Shown: in pieces, positions 1 to 12,620 of the stretch
Position numbering within the stretch: position 1 is the stretch's first letter
How the letters are laid out: each line of letters begins with the position of its first letter
Assembly (NCBI GenBank): GCA_009617715.1
Contig: VTFK01000442.1
Coordinates: 124,001 to 188,000 of the forward strand
Direction: 5' to 3'
From: Plectrocnemia conspersa
Taxonomy: Eukaryota; Arthropoda; Insecta; Trichoptera; Polycentropodidae
DNA: 64,000 nt
Position numbers and translations under genes: made by a program
The notes under the pieces: generated by a model
Databases searched by the model: none
Told to the model about the DNA's origin: nothing
What the model saw: the letters and a program-made list of their open reading frames with translations, nothing else

Positions 1-59
1 GACCTATTTGACATGTTAAAAAGGTAAGAAATGAAACCAACTTAACGTCGACAGTTTAA

Positions 60-619
60 ATTGAAATAATTTCTTTAGCACATGAAATTGGTGGGAAAAG
101 TTTTGTAACGTATACCGAAAACGATGTAGACGAATTAGTACTTGAGGATAATGTCATGAATGTCAATGATATCATTGGTATATTTCTTGATACCGTTGAA
201 GAACAAGAAAACGAAAATGAATCGGAAGAAAATGGAACATCAGTCACCCTCACCTCAAGTGTATTTCGAGAAGGTGTTCTGCTTTCTAGTAAATTGGCAA
301 ACCATTTCATTGAAAAAGATGATAATTCTGAACGAGCATTCAAGTTTCAACACGAGCTTCAGAATGGCATTTCTGGATATCAGGAATTGTACAAACAATT
401 AGCAAAGCCATCGCAAAGTTTAATTACTGATTATATTGTCAAAGGGAAAAAATCAAAATGTGTAGTTGAGGCTAATTTTATTTGTGAAAAATCATTATCT
501 TCAGGACAAAGATCTGATGCGCTGACTATCTCTTTAACTGATGAAAGTGATTTCGAACCAGTTCGCAAATTATACCGAACTTTAGAAAGAATATGTTACA
601 ATACGATTATATTTTTCTG
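60..619 (+). pseudogene. pogo/Tigger-like transposase C-terminal relic
   Basis: An open frame runs from about position 60 to a TAA at 617-619. It has an acidic Glu/Asn/Ser-rich stretch followed by a helical segment and the motif QSLITDYIVK. CENP-B/pogo/Tigger transposases usually end in an acidic linker, a helical region and a short tail of the type QSKITDFFK, and this matches that layout. The DDE catalytic core is not in the window, and no reliable start is visible: the frame opens directly after a stop at 57-59. A donor-like AAG|gtaagaa at positions 21-30 does not join this frame without a stop. I infer a decayed transposon, possibly inside an intron of the neighbouring CMC1 gene. An unrelated acidic host protein is the alternative. 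Confidence 0.42.
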
Positions 620-891
620 AAATTTAATAAACTTTTCTGTGCGATTTTCGGTAATTATAACTCGTTGGTTTAGTTTTATGCGGTTTTAGAAAATTACTGT
701 TGTATAGCGATGCTAATTCTAAGAAAAAAAATGTGAAAAAGTTATTGTTAAGGTTTTTATAAAAATATAAATAAATATTTTAGAAGGAATATGGAAAGAC
801 TAATTATTTTTCTGAAATTTAATGAACTTTTTTTGTGCGATTTCGATATTGTAACTCATTGATTTAGTTATATGCGGTTTTAAAAAATTAT
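611..891 (+). repeat. Imperfect direct repeat pair (611-697 and 806-891)
   Basis: Two copies of about 86 bases share blocks such as TTTTTCTGAAATTTAAT, GTGCGATTTT and TTTAGTTWTATGCGGTTTT. They are separated by about 110 bases. They start at the end of the transposase-like frame, so they may be its 3' subterminal region. The rest of the gap up to the CMC1 exon is AT-rich with nothing else recognised. Confidence 0.7.
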
Positions 892-1115
892 GGAATGTAT
901 CCTTTATTTTTATACGTGCCAAGTATTTTTTTGTGTGATTTTTTTTATGCGTTTTTCTGTGGAACGTATCTACCGCATAGAAAAAGAACCGAGTTAAAAT
1001 AAATTTGTATTCGATAGTAATTCTTAGCTAAAATTATATTATAACCTAAATATTTTTTTTATCGACGATTAAAATTGCATAATAAAATATTTGAATACTT
1101 TGATTTATTTAACAG

Positions 1116-1408
1116 GTGATCCAAACGATAGAACACTACGCAAAGTTGAAACAGGAGTAGTTATACCGAAGCGAATGCGAGAAATAATCAGAGTCGAAAA
1201 GTGCGTAGAAGAAGTGCGCGAATTTACAAAATGTTGCAACGAGCACGACTTAATGATGGTCGTAAAGTGTAGGAAAGAAAACAGCACAATGAAAGACTGC
1301 ATGGGAAAATGGTTTTACGATGATGCATTTAGAGCAGTAGTCACCGAAGCCTATTTAGTGGAAAGGAGCGAATATAGAAGAACAGGAATATCTAAACACA
1401 AAAAGTAG
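1116..1408 (+). CDS. CMC1: CMC1, COX assembly mitochondrial protein, terminal exon
   Basis: Cmc1 is a small copper-linked CHCH protein of the mitochondrial intermembrane space that helps cytochrome c oxidase assembly and stabilises COX1 intermediates. This exon encodes nearly the whole family domain, beginning GDPNDRTLRKVE and ending in a basic tail SKHKK. Both twin CX9C motifs are present: C-VEEVREFTK-C and C-RKENSTMKD-C, with MVVK before the second. The 96 complete codons here plus a short first exon would fit the usual length of about 105 residues. A clear acceptor (ttatttaacag) precedes position 1116, where a split Gly codon begins. The upstream exon with the ATG is not identified, so the gene is partial in this annotation. 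It converges with TSEN2, with only 53 bases between the stop codons. Confidence 0.9.
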
Positions 1409-1450
1409 CACATACTTTATAAAATGTATATTTTAAATTATAAACTTGTT

Positions 1451-1456
1451 AATAAA
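1451..1456 (+). terminator. AATAAA polyadenylation signal of CMC1
   Basis: A canonical AATAAA lies 43 bases after the CMC1 stop. Cleavage 10-30 bases further would fall inside the last coding exon of the opposing TSEN2 gene, so the two transcripts probably overlap tail to tail. Confidence 0.6.
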
Positions 1457-1461
1457 GTATA

Positions 1462-2725
1462 TTAGTTATCATCTTCTTTTTGTTTTTGTCCTGCTGTCCA
1501 TCGCCTTAAGAGAGTTTCGCTTATTTTGATGCTTTTTACCGATTCGCAACTCTTTTTTAAATCATCAATAGCAGTCGATTCAGGTAATATGACTTGGGCG
1601 AGCAAAATTTCCTGAAACGAAATATTTTATGAAATTTTAATTAATTTATAAAATAAAAACTACACACCTTAGCTGCTGTTGCAGATAAGCGAATTTGATT
1701 TTGAATTGTGAGCCAGTTAAAATCATCATTTGCATTAATCACTCGTATAATCACAATGTAGCTCGCATGATAAAATGACTGTCCTTTCTTATATAATACT
1801 GTAATATAAAATGATAAAATATTAATACAAACTACACGGATATAAGAGATAAATATAAACTAACTATAATCGCCTCCAAATTTAATTCCAGGCTTCACGA
1901 TCCATCCTTTACATCGAAAATAATGATATACTCCATATCGAATTGGAAAATTAGCATTAACATCACAAAGGCCGACCACGAAGCTTCTAATGATAATATT
2001 TTTTTATTTTCATCGACGATCTGGAGACACCCGAGTCCGTAAGCCAAAAAATATGCTTCTTCCAAAGTCAATAGCAAGTTTTCGTATAATTCCGACGAGT
2101 CGATGCACAATTTCGGTTTTAGATCTTTGAAATAGTCATCTTTTTCAGCATCGCTGTCTGACAAAACGACGACAGACTTGCTAGGAAATTCTAAATCCAT
2201 CGCGTTGATTTCTTGTTGATTGCCCGATTTCGTTTTATTACTAATAGAATCGATCGATACAAGTTGTTCGTCTTCGTCGCTCGATAAAATATCTACCACG
2301 TCTGTTTTCTGACGTATTGTATCAGAATCAGCTTTATGAATGATGTTACTTTCAGTCAACTGTGCGAATATTAAATGTAATTCCAGAATCGCTTTTGTGT
2401 CTTGTGACGATTTATCGCCCTTTGACCATTTATCCCTTTGTTCGAATTGACGCTTCCTCATAAACGGCGGTACTTTAGGATGGTTTCTAACTATGTACGG
2501 AGTAGACCTCGAATTGGAACCTTTACCGAAGTTTCCCATGCAATATAGGGCGGATATTTCGGCCGGAGACGTTACAACGACGCTTCTGGATTGAAATATT
2601 CCAGTGCATACTATTGGCACCCAATTGTCGATAGAAATGCCAATTTCGGATTCGATAAATATCGGAAAAGCCGGCTGAGAATTCAAGGCGTTACCGCTCT
2701 TTGAATGAGGTTCTTTTAACTCCAT
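1462..2725 (-). CDS. TSEN2: TSEN2 (Sen2), tRNA-splicing endonuclease catalytic subunit, with one-base frameshift
   Basis: This is the catalytic subunit that cuts the 5' splice site of intron-containing pre-tRNAs in the nuclear TSEN complex. Coding segments on the minus strand are 2725-1865, 1798-1668 and 1611-1462, with 66- and 56-base introns. The ATG at 2725 opens an N-terminal segment with SALYCMGNFGKGSNSRS, then an acidic Ser/Asp-rich linker. The nuclease domain starts near LTLEEAYFLAYGLGCLQ and continues with YHYFRCKGWIVKPGIKFGGD, LYKKGQSFYHASYIVII and AAKEILLAQVILPEST. The predicted catalytic triad (Tyr in LYKK, His in FYHA, Lys in AAKE) is present. The conserved frame is broken at about 1967-1969: after the Phe of SWSAF one base is missing, and the uncorrected frame stops at 1895. 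Allowing for that base, the phase is consistent through both introns and gives about 380 residues. It could be a sequence error, a polymorphism or a recent lesion. Confidence 0.9.
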
Positions 2726-5878
<3,153 letters not shown>

Positions 5879-6553
5879 TTCTTTTTGATTGATATAAAAT
5901 TAAGATATATGTAATCTATTAAAATTTCTGTATTAATTGAAAATAAAAAAGTTTTTTATTTTATAAATAATTTTTTATATTAAAATACATCCATGACATT
6001 AATTGAGTCAATGTTTCCATCGTGTAAACGCTAATTAAATTTTCAGAAAATCGAGTATAATACTTTAATTTCATTAACAAGTATCGAGTAGTAAATACAA
6101 TACATAGTACGTATCGAACTAAAACAATAATCATTGCTATATATTTTTTCTTTTGTATATTTTCTTGTGATTGATTTTTTTTATTTTATATGAAAGCCTT
6201 TAATGTGGAGTAGAGAAACTGCAAAATTTTGTTTGGGTCCATAAAAATATGTACAATTGTATGAATAGTATAGTATGCAGGCGTGCATTCAATTTTAAAT
6301 GTACATACATACATATATGTAGATGTTAATCGAGTATAATTTATGAGATAGTTAAATAGTCATCTTTCAGAAGTTTTAATTTAAAACTTTTTAAAAATTG
6401 AGATTTTCAACCTACTTCATTTCTGATATTCCATTAACTTTTCACATTTTAAACATTAGACTTCATCCAAATAAAAGATTTAACAATCAATTGTATTACA
6501 CAAAACAAATATTTTTTAAAATGTGGAACATTTTCATTGCTAGCGCATTGGAG
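5879..6553 (+). other. Rpn11 3' UTR and AT-rich spacer
   Basis: AATAAA at 5942-5947, 64 bases after the Rpn11 stop, is the likely polyadenylation signal. The remainder up to the hAT element is AT-rich with a short ACATACAT run near 6300. No gene is seen. Confidence 0.55.
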
Positions 6554-6705
6554 TAGTCTCCAATTACTCGAACCAGCAACTACTCGAGTATTGAATATTA
6601 AAATTTTAAAATACTCGAGTATTTACCAAATGTACCAAAATAGCTATTATTCAAATACGTGCACATATAAATAAATAAATAAAAGAGTTATGTTAATTTT
6701 TACAT

Positions 6706-7157
6706 TTATTTTAACTTTAAGAACATATTTTTTAAAACCAATAGTGCATTAAATGTCTCGAATTTAATATTACTGCGAATTTTTGTTTTTATTATTCCCG
6801 TTGTGGAAAAAACCCTTTTCTTTGCTGTTGATGTTGGTCTTATTGTCATCAACGCGTTGAATAAGGCCTCTAAATTATCTGTTCGCTTTTTATAGATATC
6901 AAATTTTTTGAACTCTCTTTTTATGTTCTCTTCTTTGCTTTTCCCTTATTTCCTTCGACTATTGACAAAATAGCATTTTGTAATTCTTCTTGAATAGATT
7001 TTTTTTCTAACAATATACAATCTTCTACTCCTTTTGATTCTTGCGAAGAAGTTAAATCTATATCCTTCGAAGATTTATTTGGGTGAATCCCTTTCACTCT
7101 AGAGCTAAACGGTTCGCAAAGAACTGACTTTACTTTAAATGCCTTTAAAATACACAA
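6706..7157 (-). pseudogene. hAT transposase C-terminal fragment (copy 1)
   Basis: Two adjacent minus-strand frames make up the fragment. The upstream one (7157-6921) contains EDCILLEKKSIQEELQNAI and ends in a Lys-rich stop. The second, shifted by a base, carries LFNALMTIRPTSTAKKRVFS and stops at 6706. This matches the hAT dimerisation signature (P-T/S-S-T-A-x-x-R-x-F-S), here with Lys-Lys where Ser/Thr-Glu is usual. No DDE catalytic core or zinc finger is encoded, so it is an inactive internal-deletion derivative. Confidence 0.75.
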
Positions 7158-7492
7158 TTGTTTTGGTTTATATTTTTAGCTGAGGGATCGGTATAAACAA
7201 TTTACAACACTTTACGCTACAACTGCATAGTCATAAAACCTAAAAAAAAATTTTCGTTATTTCATATTGTTCGTTGCCATAAATTAAGTAAGGACTGTCG
7301 GACACAAAACACAAAATAAATTTCTCCGTCGTACCCACTAGCATAGCCGACGACCGAAACTATGCGAAAAAGTTATTACCTGATAGTAACCGCTCTAACT
7401 CGGGACTTCGGGCATAAACGCCAAATAAAAGCAAGACGTTAATAAAGTTATTGTTGTTTCTGAGATATTTCAAAATTTTCGAATTTCGAGTA

Positions 7493-7551
7493 TCAATCAA
7501 GTAATTTTCAAAATACTCGATAATCGAGTATTTTGAAAATTACTTGATTGA
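7493..7551. repeat. Perfect 59-base palindrome in hAT copy 1
   Basis: Arms of 29 bases (7493-7521 and 7523-7551) are exact reverse complements around a single A at 7522. The arms begin TCAATCAAGTAATTTTC. The sister copies at 20 and 54 kb have the left-arm sequence but no matching second arm. Confidence 0.95.
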
Positions 7552-7892
7552 AAAATAGACGAGTATCGAATACTCGATTACTCGAATTGGAGTGAAAAGA
7601 TAATATAGATTATTAAAATCGGTTACTTGATTTGAAACAACCTAATTGAAGAACTCTTAGATACCACCAAAGAAATGCTGATAAAATATAGAATAAATAG
7701 ATTTGCACACCGAAGTAAACGAGCATTGGTAAGAGATATGGTTTATGCAATCAAATAAAATAATCATTTTTTTTTATGAAAAACAGCTTATAATTATTAT
7801 TGCAAGATGTTGGAGATGCAAGAGTACATAAAATTAATATATTAAGTATTACTGGAGTAAAATCGTTTCACTTAGCCAATTATCTGTTACAC

Positions 7893-8183
7893 CTACTCGG
7901 GCTCTTTGTTTTTAAAAACTGGGTTTGAAAAATCGTTTTGTTTTTGAATAAATTTGTTTAATTCGAAGGGTGATTTTTTAAACTTTGTAACCCAGTTTTC
8001 AATATTAGATTTATTATTCAAAATTTTAATTAAACGGGCAATATTTTGATTTAAAACTGCCTTAGTTACAAATAAAACGAGATAAAATACAGTAGCTACA
8101 CACGTGCTGGATGAAATCACCCGGTGCTGTATAGTGGGAGTGGTGGAAGGTCTTTGGGCAGGCTTAGAAAAAATTTAGGAAGG
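7893..8183 (-). pseudogene. Unidentified degraded reading frame
   Basis: A frame of about 95 codons reads KPAQRPSTTPTIQHRV, then a hydrophobic stretch VATVFYLVLFVTKAVL, then a Lys/Asn-rich tail ending NKEPE. The same frame continues upstream as TPNKPV-stop-KPS-stop, so the Pro/Lys-rich part appears to be interrupted by two stop codons. This looks like a decayed coding sequence, perhaps a gag-like or other retroelement piece, but I do not recognise a family. It lies between hAT copy 1 and the SPT4 3' end. Chance is possible. Confidence 0.25.
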
Positions 8184-8474
8184 CTTTTAAACAGGTTTAT
8201 TGGGTGTAGTTTTAAAATTTACTAGTTAAAGACAAAAATACTAAACTATATTACGACTTCAACTAGTATAATAAATACACTTGCTGTAAAATGATTAAGG
8301 AAATGTTTATAAACGACTGATTCAATAAGTGGACATAAGTAAAGTAAGAACAAGTTGTATAAAAAGATTTATATTTTTTAATTATTAAATACAAGGTGCG
8401 AGTTTTTACTTATTCATTAACACGGAATTATTATTAAAAAAATACACATAGACTTATTACAAAACATATGAAAA

Positions 8475-9036
8475 TCATCGTTGACTCATATCTCGCGGTT
8501 TGTACACAATTCCCCGACTTTTCATATCTCTTACAACTCCACTGGGAAGACGTCCTGATACGGATATTGCGTATACTCCTTTATGAAACCGATCTATAAT
8601 ATACAAAATTTAATTACTGCATCAAGAATCCACAAAAACAATTATTAAAATATATATGTATTTCTTACTTATTCTTTGCCATTTACACACCCAACTATCT
8701 TCAGGACTCATTACGGAAATCATTCTGTAATGTTACATATTTGAACTATCATTTAAAAGCATGAACATTAGTAAAATAATCAGAAGATATAAATTACCCG
8801 TCAAAATTATTGCTAGTGCAGTCATACACGTTGTCCTTGTTGTTCTTCATTCTGAGGAATTCTTCGCAATTGTTACAGCCGTCTCTTTCGAACTGATCGA
8901 TTGACTTGAAAAGAAAAATATGGATATCAAATAATGTGGTTTGTATTGAAATAATACATGTTTTGTGATATACTTTGATTAGAGAGCAAACGAGGCAAGC
9001 TCTCAAACCTTTCAAATCTTTAGGAATCAGTTCCAT
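8475..9036 (-). CDS. Spt4: SPT4, DSIF transcription elongation factor small subunit
   Basis: Spt4 pairs with Spt5 to form DSIF, which sits on RNA polymerase II and controls pausing and processivity in the nucleus. Minus-strand coding exons are 9036-8974, 8904-8798, 8724-8669 and 8593-8475, with 69-, 73- and 75-base introns. The product is 114 residues, against about 115-117 in other animals. The N-terminal four-Cys zinc finger is complete: CLVC at residues 14-17 and CNNC at 31-34. The following conserved block includes [39 protein letters not shown] and [12 protein letters not shown]. All splice junctions are GT-AG and keep the frame. The ATG at 9036 gives the expected [14 protein letters not shown] start. 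No defect is seen. Confidence 0.97.
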
Positions 9037-9659
9037 TGTGTAGAATTGAATAAAAAAATGTCGCTAAACAATTGAAACGGAAGACACAGTCCCAACGCCG
9101 GATTCACCATAGACAAGCGATTGGCCATAAAACTCACTTTCGTGCGCCATAGACAAAGCTGTCAAAACGCTCCTCTTTATTTAAATAAATTTAATATATT
9201 ATTATTAAATTAAGAATAATGATATCAAATTAAATAATCTTACTTCAAATTTATTTGAGTAATTTTTAATGTTGCGTTCCAAAGATGTTAACGTCTGACC
9301 TAAATTACGCTACGTTCCATTTCTGTCGACGTAACACATATCGGTGATAAAAAACAAATTAGAACATATTTATTATGCGCATAAAATATAAGTATTAAAT
9401 AATTTATGGTGCAAAACTACTACTCTTTCATATCGGCAAAACCATTATTTATCTTATTGGTAAATATATTAATTATCAGTTTATTATAAAATATATAAAA
9501 AAATATTTTTGGTGGTATTCAAAACAGTCAGACAACATTTTTAGGTATTCCATATAAAGCATGACTATCTACGTCACAAATCCTGCGGTTACACTTTATT
9601 ATTTTGAGTAAATACTTTTTTATGGATTCGTGTGCATTTTTCGCATCATTTCGTCATTG
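9037..9659. other. SPT4 upstream region
   Basis: The likely SPT4 promoter is a slightly GC-richer stretch at 9080-9180. The rest is AT-rich and I see no further gene. Confidence 0.4.
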
Positions 9660-9915
9660 CAGATCACAGCTGACTATATCAGTCTTCGAATGCGACTGAG
9701 CCAAGATGATTTGGACGCTTTTGCACATCACGAGACCCCACAGGGCTATTTTCACATCGCGAATCCTCGGATGTTTGTCGTCGTTTGATGCTGCGGACGT
9801 CGACTTCTATTCTTGGCCGCCGTGTGCATCACGAGCGATTCCATTTTGTCATTATGGCGTTTTTTTAAGAGTGAAAGTGCAACGTGTGTTTATTATCGTT
9901 GGCCTTAAACACTAA
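9660..9915 (+). other. CpG-richer island, possible promoter or 5' UTR exon
   Basis: About 250 bases with many CG dinucleotides stand out in AT-rich surroundings, with initiator-like TCAGT at 9679-9683. A 69-codon plus frame from 9706 (MIWTLLHITRPHRAIF) has no recognisable domain, and a minus-strand frame of about 30 codons is equally anonymous. I favour a transcription start region or non-coding first exon over a protein gene. Confidence 0.25.
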
Positions 9916-11984
9916 GTTATCCACTAAGTCTTATCAGATTATTTCAATGATAACTATAACTTTGTACGTAAGCAGCGCTTGATTATGTCAAAATGGATTG
10001 AAAAAAATTGAAAAAATGAACTTTTTATAACCCTAATCTGTCCTGCAGCCATTTCACGCAGGTAACTTTTAAACACTTTATTGCATTGAAAGTAGCAAAG
10101 TAAAACGTCGCGTAATGGATTACGTAATATGATATAGATTTTTCTTCCTAGGTTGCCGTCATATAGTATGTATGATAGGTGGCTTTATTTTCCTGCACCA
10201 TCGTAATTTACTAGTTTGTCATTTATGCAGTGGGGAATAGAGTCTGAATTATTTACATTTTAGTATAGTATTTTTATTGATACTAATATTAGTTGGGTAG
10301 ATATCCAGTGCTTGTAATTTTACAATTAATAAAATAATATTATACGCTTTGGGTTAACGTCTTTCACATTACAACGGTAAATGTATAGCAATGATGATGC
10401 ATATGGCCAACTACAAGGGATATTTAGAAAAAAAGTGTGTTTTATATTTGTATTGATTTATAATACTTCTATACCTCCCCTTTATGTCTTTTTTGGGACG
10501 TATGAATGATTTTTTTTATTATAATGTCTCACTTCTCCTATTTTCAACGCCTTTCTCGATTTCTTAAATGAAATCACCAGTGACTCCTTTCTTCGTCGCG
10601 TCGATTTTTACCGTTTTAAATTCATTACGCTTTTATGTCTAACATAGCAAAAGCATAATATTTCATGAAACTTATTTCGATTAGGAGTTGAACAAACGTT
10701 GCCATAATTGAGGCATTAATAATGTTCCACGTTACGCGGATCATAGCGTAAACAGCAGTGTTGTAAATCGAATAAAAAATGCCGAATATTCTTCATACTA
10801 GTGCGCTTCTCCGCTACGGTAGATAACTTATTCGATGGAATTTCAAATATGTATACCAGTAATATAACAATCTAATTTCCTGTTTGTTAAAATTAAAAAT
10901 AATTCACTGAAAATTATTCTAGTGTCTAAAATATATTTTTTAGTTAAAACATATTTATGGCTCATTGAATTTACTACGAAACGCTTTTATAGCATACATT
11001 AAAATAAATAAATTCCTAGCATTCCATCGAGCGCGGAGAAATTTCAACGACGCTCTTAATTCTATCGAATTCTTCATATTTTACGGGCATAGTGATCATC
11101 GTTCGCTTCATAGATTGACATGAATATAAAAATAATCTCGACAATAATTAGGCATGTCGCGAGAAACAAGTAGATAACAAACAATCTTGGCAACCTTACA
11201 GAAGCTAGGCAGAACCGATCATCGTTAAGTTTATTTACCGATGCAGAGACCCTCAGAAGTTTGTTGATCTCTTAATTATCTCCGACCTTGTCGGTTGACA
11301 TTTGAGAATGCTTTTCATGAATTGACATTGATAACAGCTTGTTCTGTAATATTTGCCTAAAATCGATAAAATATTGACGTAATACACTAAATGGCATGAA
11401 ATATTTTATGGTGATCGAAAATTATTGTGATACAATTGTGCCTGGTACTTGCGTGTATAAAGATACGATCTTGAAATCGTTTAGAAACTAAAGTTATTAT
11501 TATGTGTTTTCAAATAGTATGTACATACGGGTACATCTAAAAGTATAGGACTTGGACCTGATATGTTTAACAGGGCCGCTTTAGCAATTAGGCAAAATAG
11601 ACCAACGAACTTTTAAACATATAATCGATAACAAAGCAACAATAATTTAGGCAATCTAAAGTGAAAAATATCAGACAATTGTATTACATTTTCATATATG
11701 TATATATGAAAGTAAAAAAGTAGAATTTACATACAAAAAACTCGAATTAAAATACCATTTTATCTTCGGTATTTACCTTAATAAAAATATCAACATATTA
11801 GAAAAAGCATAATATTGAATATTAGGAATCTACAAAAAAATTGTGTAGTGATTATGTGATTTACGAGTGTGGGTTAAATTAAATTATGTAAATTCATCAA
11901 AAGTTCAGAATGGTGATGCATATCTGTTTCTACGGCAAGTGTACGATGGACAAAAGGTAATATGTATTATTGCCGGATCTTAAC
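9916..11984. other. AT-rich stretch without recognised gene
   Basis: No long frame, transposon end or RNA gene is seen here, apart from one copy of a short dispersed repeat at 11901-11939. Confidence 0.5.
11901..11939 (+). repeat. Short dispersed repeat S, copy 1
   Basis: AAGTTCAGAATGGTGATGCA followed by TATCTGTTTCTACGGCAAG. It resembles segments at 14510-14550 and 15431-15470. Confidence 0.45.
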
Positions 11985-12077
11985 CTCAGTGATTTCAACC
12001 GCCCAAAGAGGCGATGCGATGAAAGCGGCTCAGTTCCGACGAAGAGGTGTAGCAGGCGATGATTGCTCACTCAGGTG
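11985..12077 (+). other. GC-rich island with exon-like borders
   Basis: About 90 GC-rich bases lie between an acceptor-like AACCTCAG and a donor-like CTCAG|gtgatt. One plus frame is open across it (contains MKAAQFRRRGVAGDD) and another is open almost throughout. The minus strand also has splice-like borders. It could be a small exon, a 5' UTR or a repeat fragment; there is no homology I recognise. Confidence 0.2.
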
Positions 12078-12185
12078 ATTTTTTTATCTAAAGGTATCTG
12101 TGCATTTTTTTAGCGCTGGGAAACTTGACTCATCCTTTTACATATCGTACATAAAATAATATTTTTTTAAAGTATTTAATTAGTA

Positions 12186-12198
12186 GGGGGGGGGGGGG
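12186..12198 (+). repeat. Homopolymer G13
   Basis: Thirteen consecutive G follow TAGTA and are followed by CGAGG. This is unusual in such AT-rich DNA. Confidence 0.95.
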
Positions 12199-12390
12199 CG
12201 AGGTTTAAAATATTCAAGTGCTATCATTGGTTTCTATAGCATATAAATGTCTTATAATGGTCTTGATGCATGTTTAATTCTTATTGTTTTTCTAAAGAAA
12301 TAATCCGACAGCAATTTTTGATTTTTATTTTGGAATTTAAAATACATTTTCAATTTATTCAATTATTTTTTATGTAAATCTAACGTTGTA

Positions 12391-12620
12391 ACTAACAGGC
12401 GTTTGCCAGCAGTACAATGGGTTACAATACAAAACGGTACAATACACAATCAACAACTACTAAGTAAGTATTATATAAGATATCACTGATTTAGATTAAG
12501 TAGATATTATTAATTGTTATTACAGCTTACAATCAATAGATTCATGCCTGATCAAACTCGATTTTTTTTAAATTTTCATCTTCGAGATTTCGAAAAACTA
12601 GAATCACCTAAACAGGGATG
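12391..12620 (+). repeat. Copy of the mariner-associated repeat (no transposase part)
   Basis: Shares CAACAACTACTAAGTAAGTA, ATTACAGCTTACAATCAATA and the following AT-rich block with the sequence downstream of the mariner relic at 27.9-28.2 kb, and more weakly with 39.96-40.17 kb. No transposase coding is present. Confidence 0.5.

Larger units (their letters stand above)
6554..7592 (-). mobile_element. hAT deletion element, copy 1 (degenerate ends)
   Basis: This is a relative of the elements at 20005-21116 and 53774-54887, collinear with the former. The left end reads TAGTCTCCAATTACTCGAAC, two bases shorter than in the sister copies. The right end stops at AATTGGAG without the ACTCTA of the intact inverted repeat, and no target duplication is recognisable. 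Both subterminal zones carry many ACTCGAGTA-type motifs, presumably transposase binding sites. Transposase remnants are on the minus strand. It is the most divergent copy: it lacks an internal segment next to AAGACGTTAA and has gained a long palindrome at 7493-7551. Confidence 0.85.

Noticed and set aside
56..343. Minus-strand frame of 95 codons.
   Set aside because: Antisense shadow of the transposase-like plus frame; Ser-rich low-complexity text with no domain.
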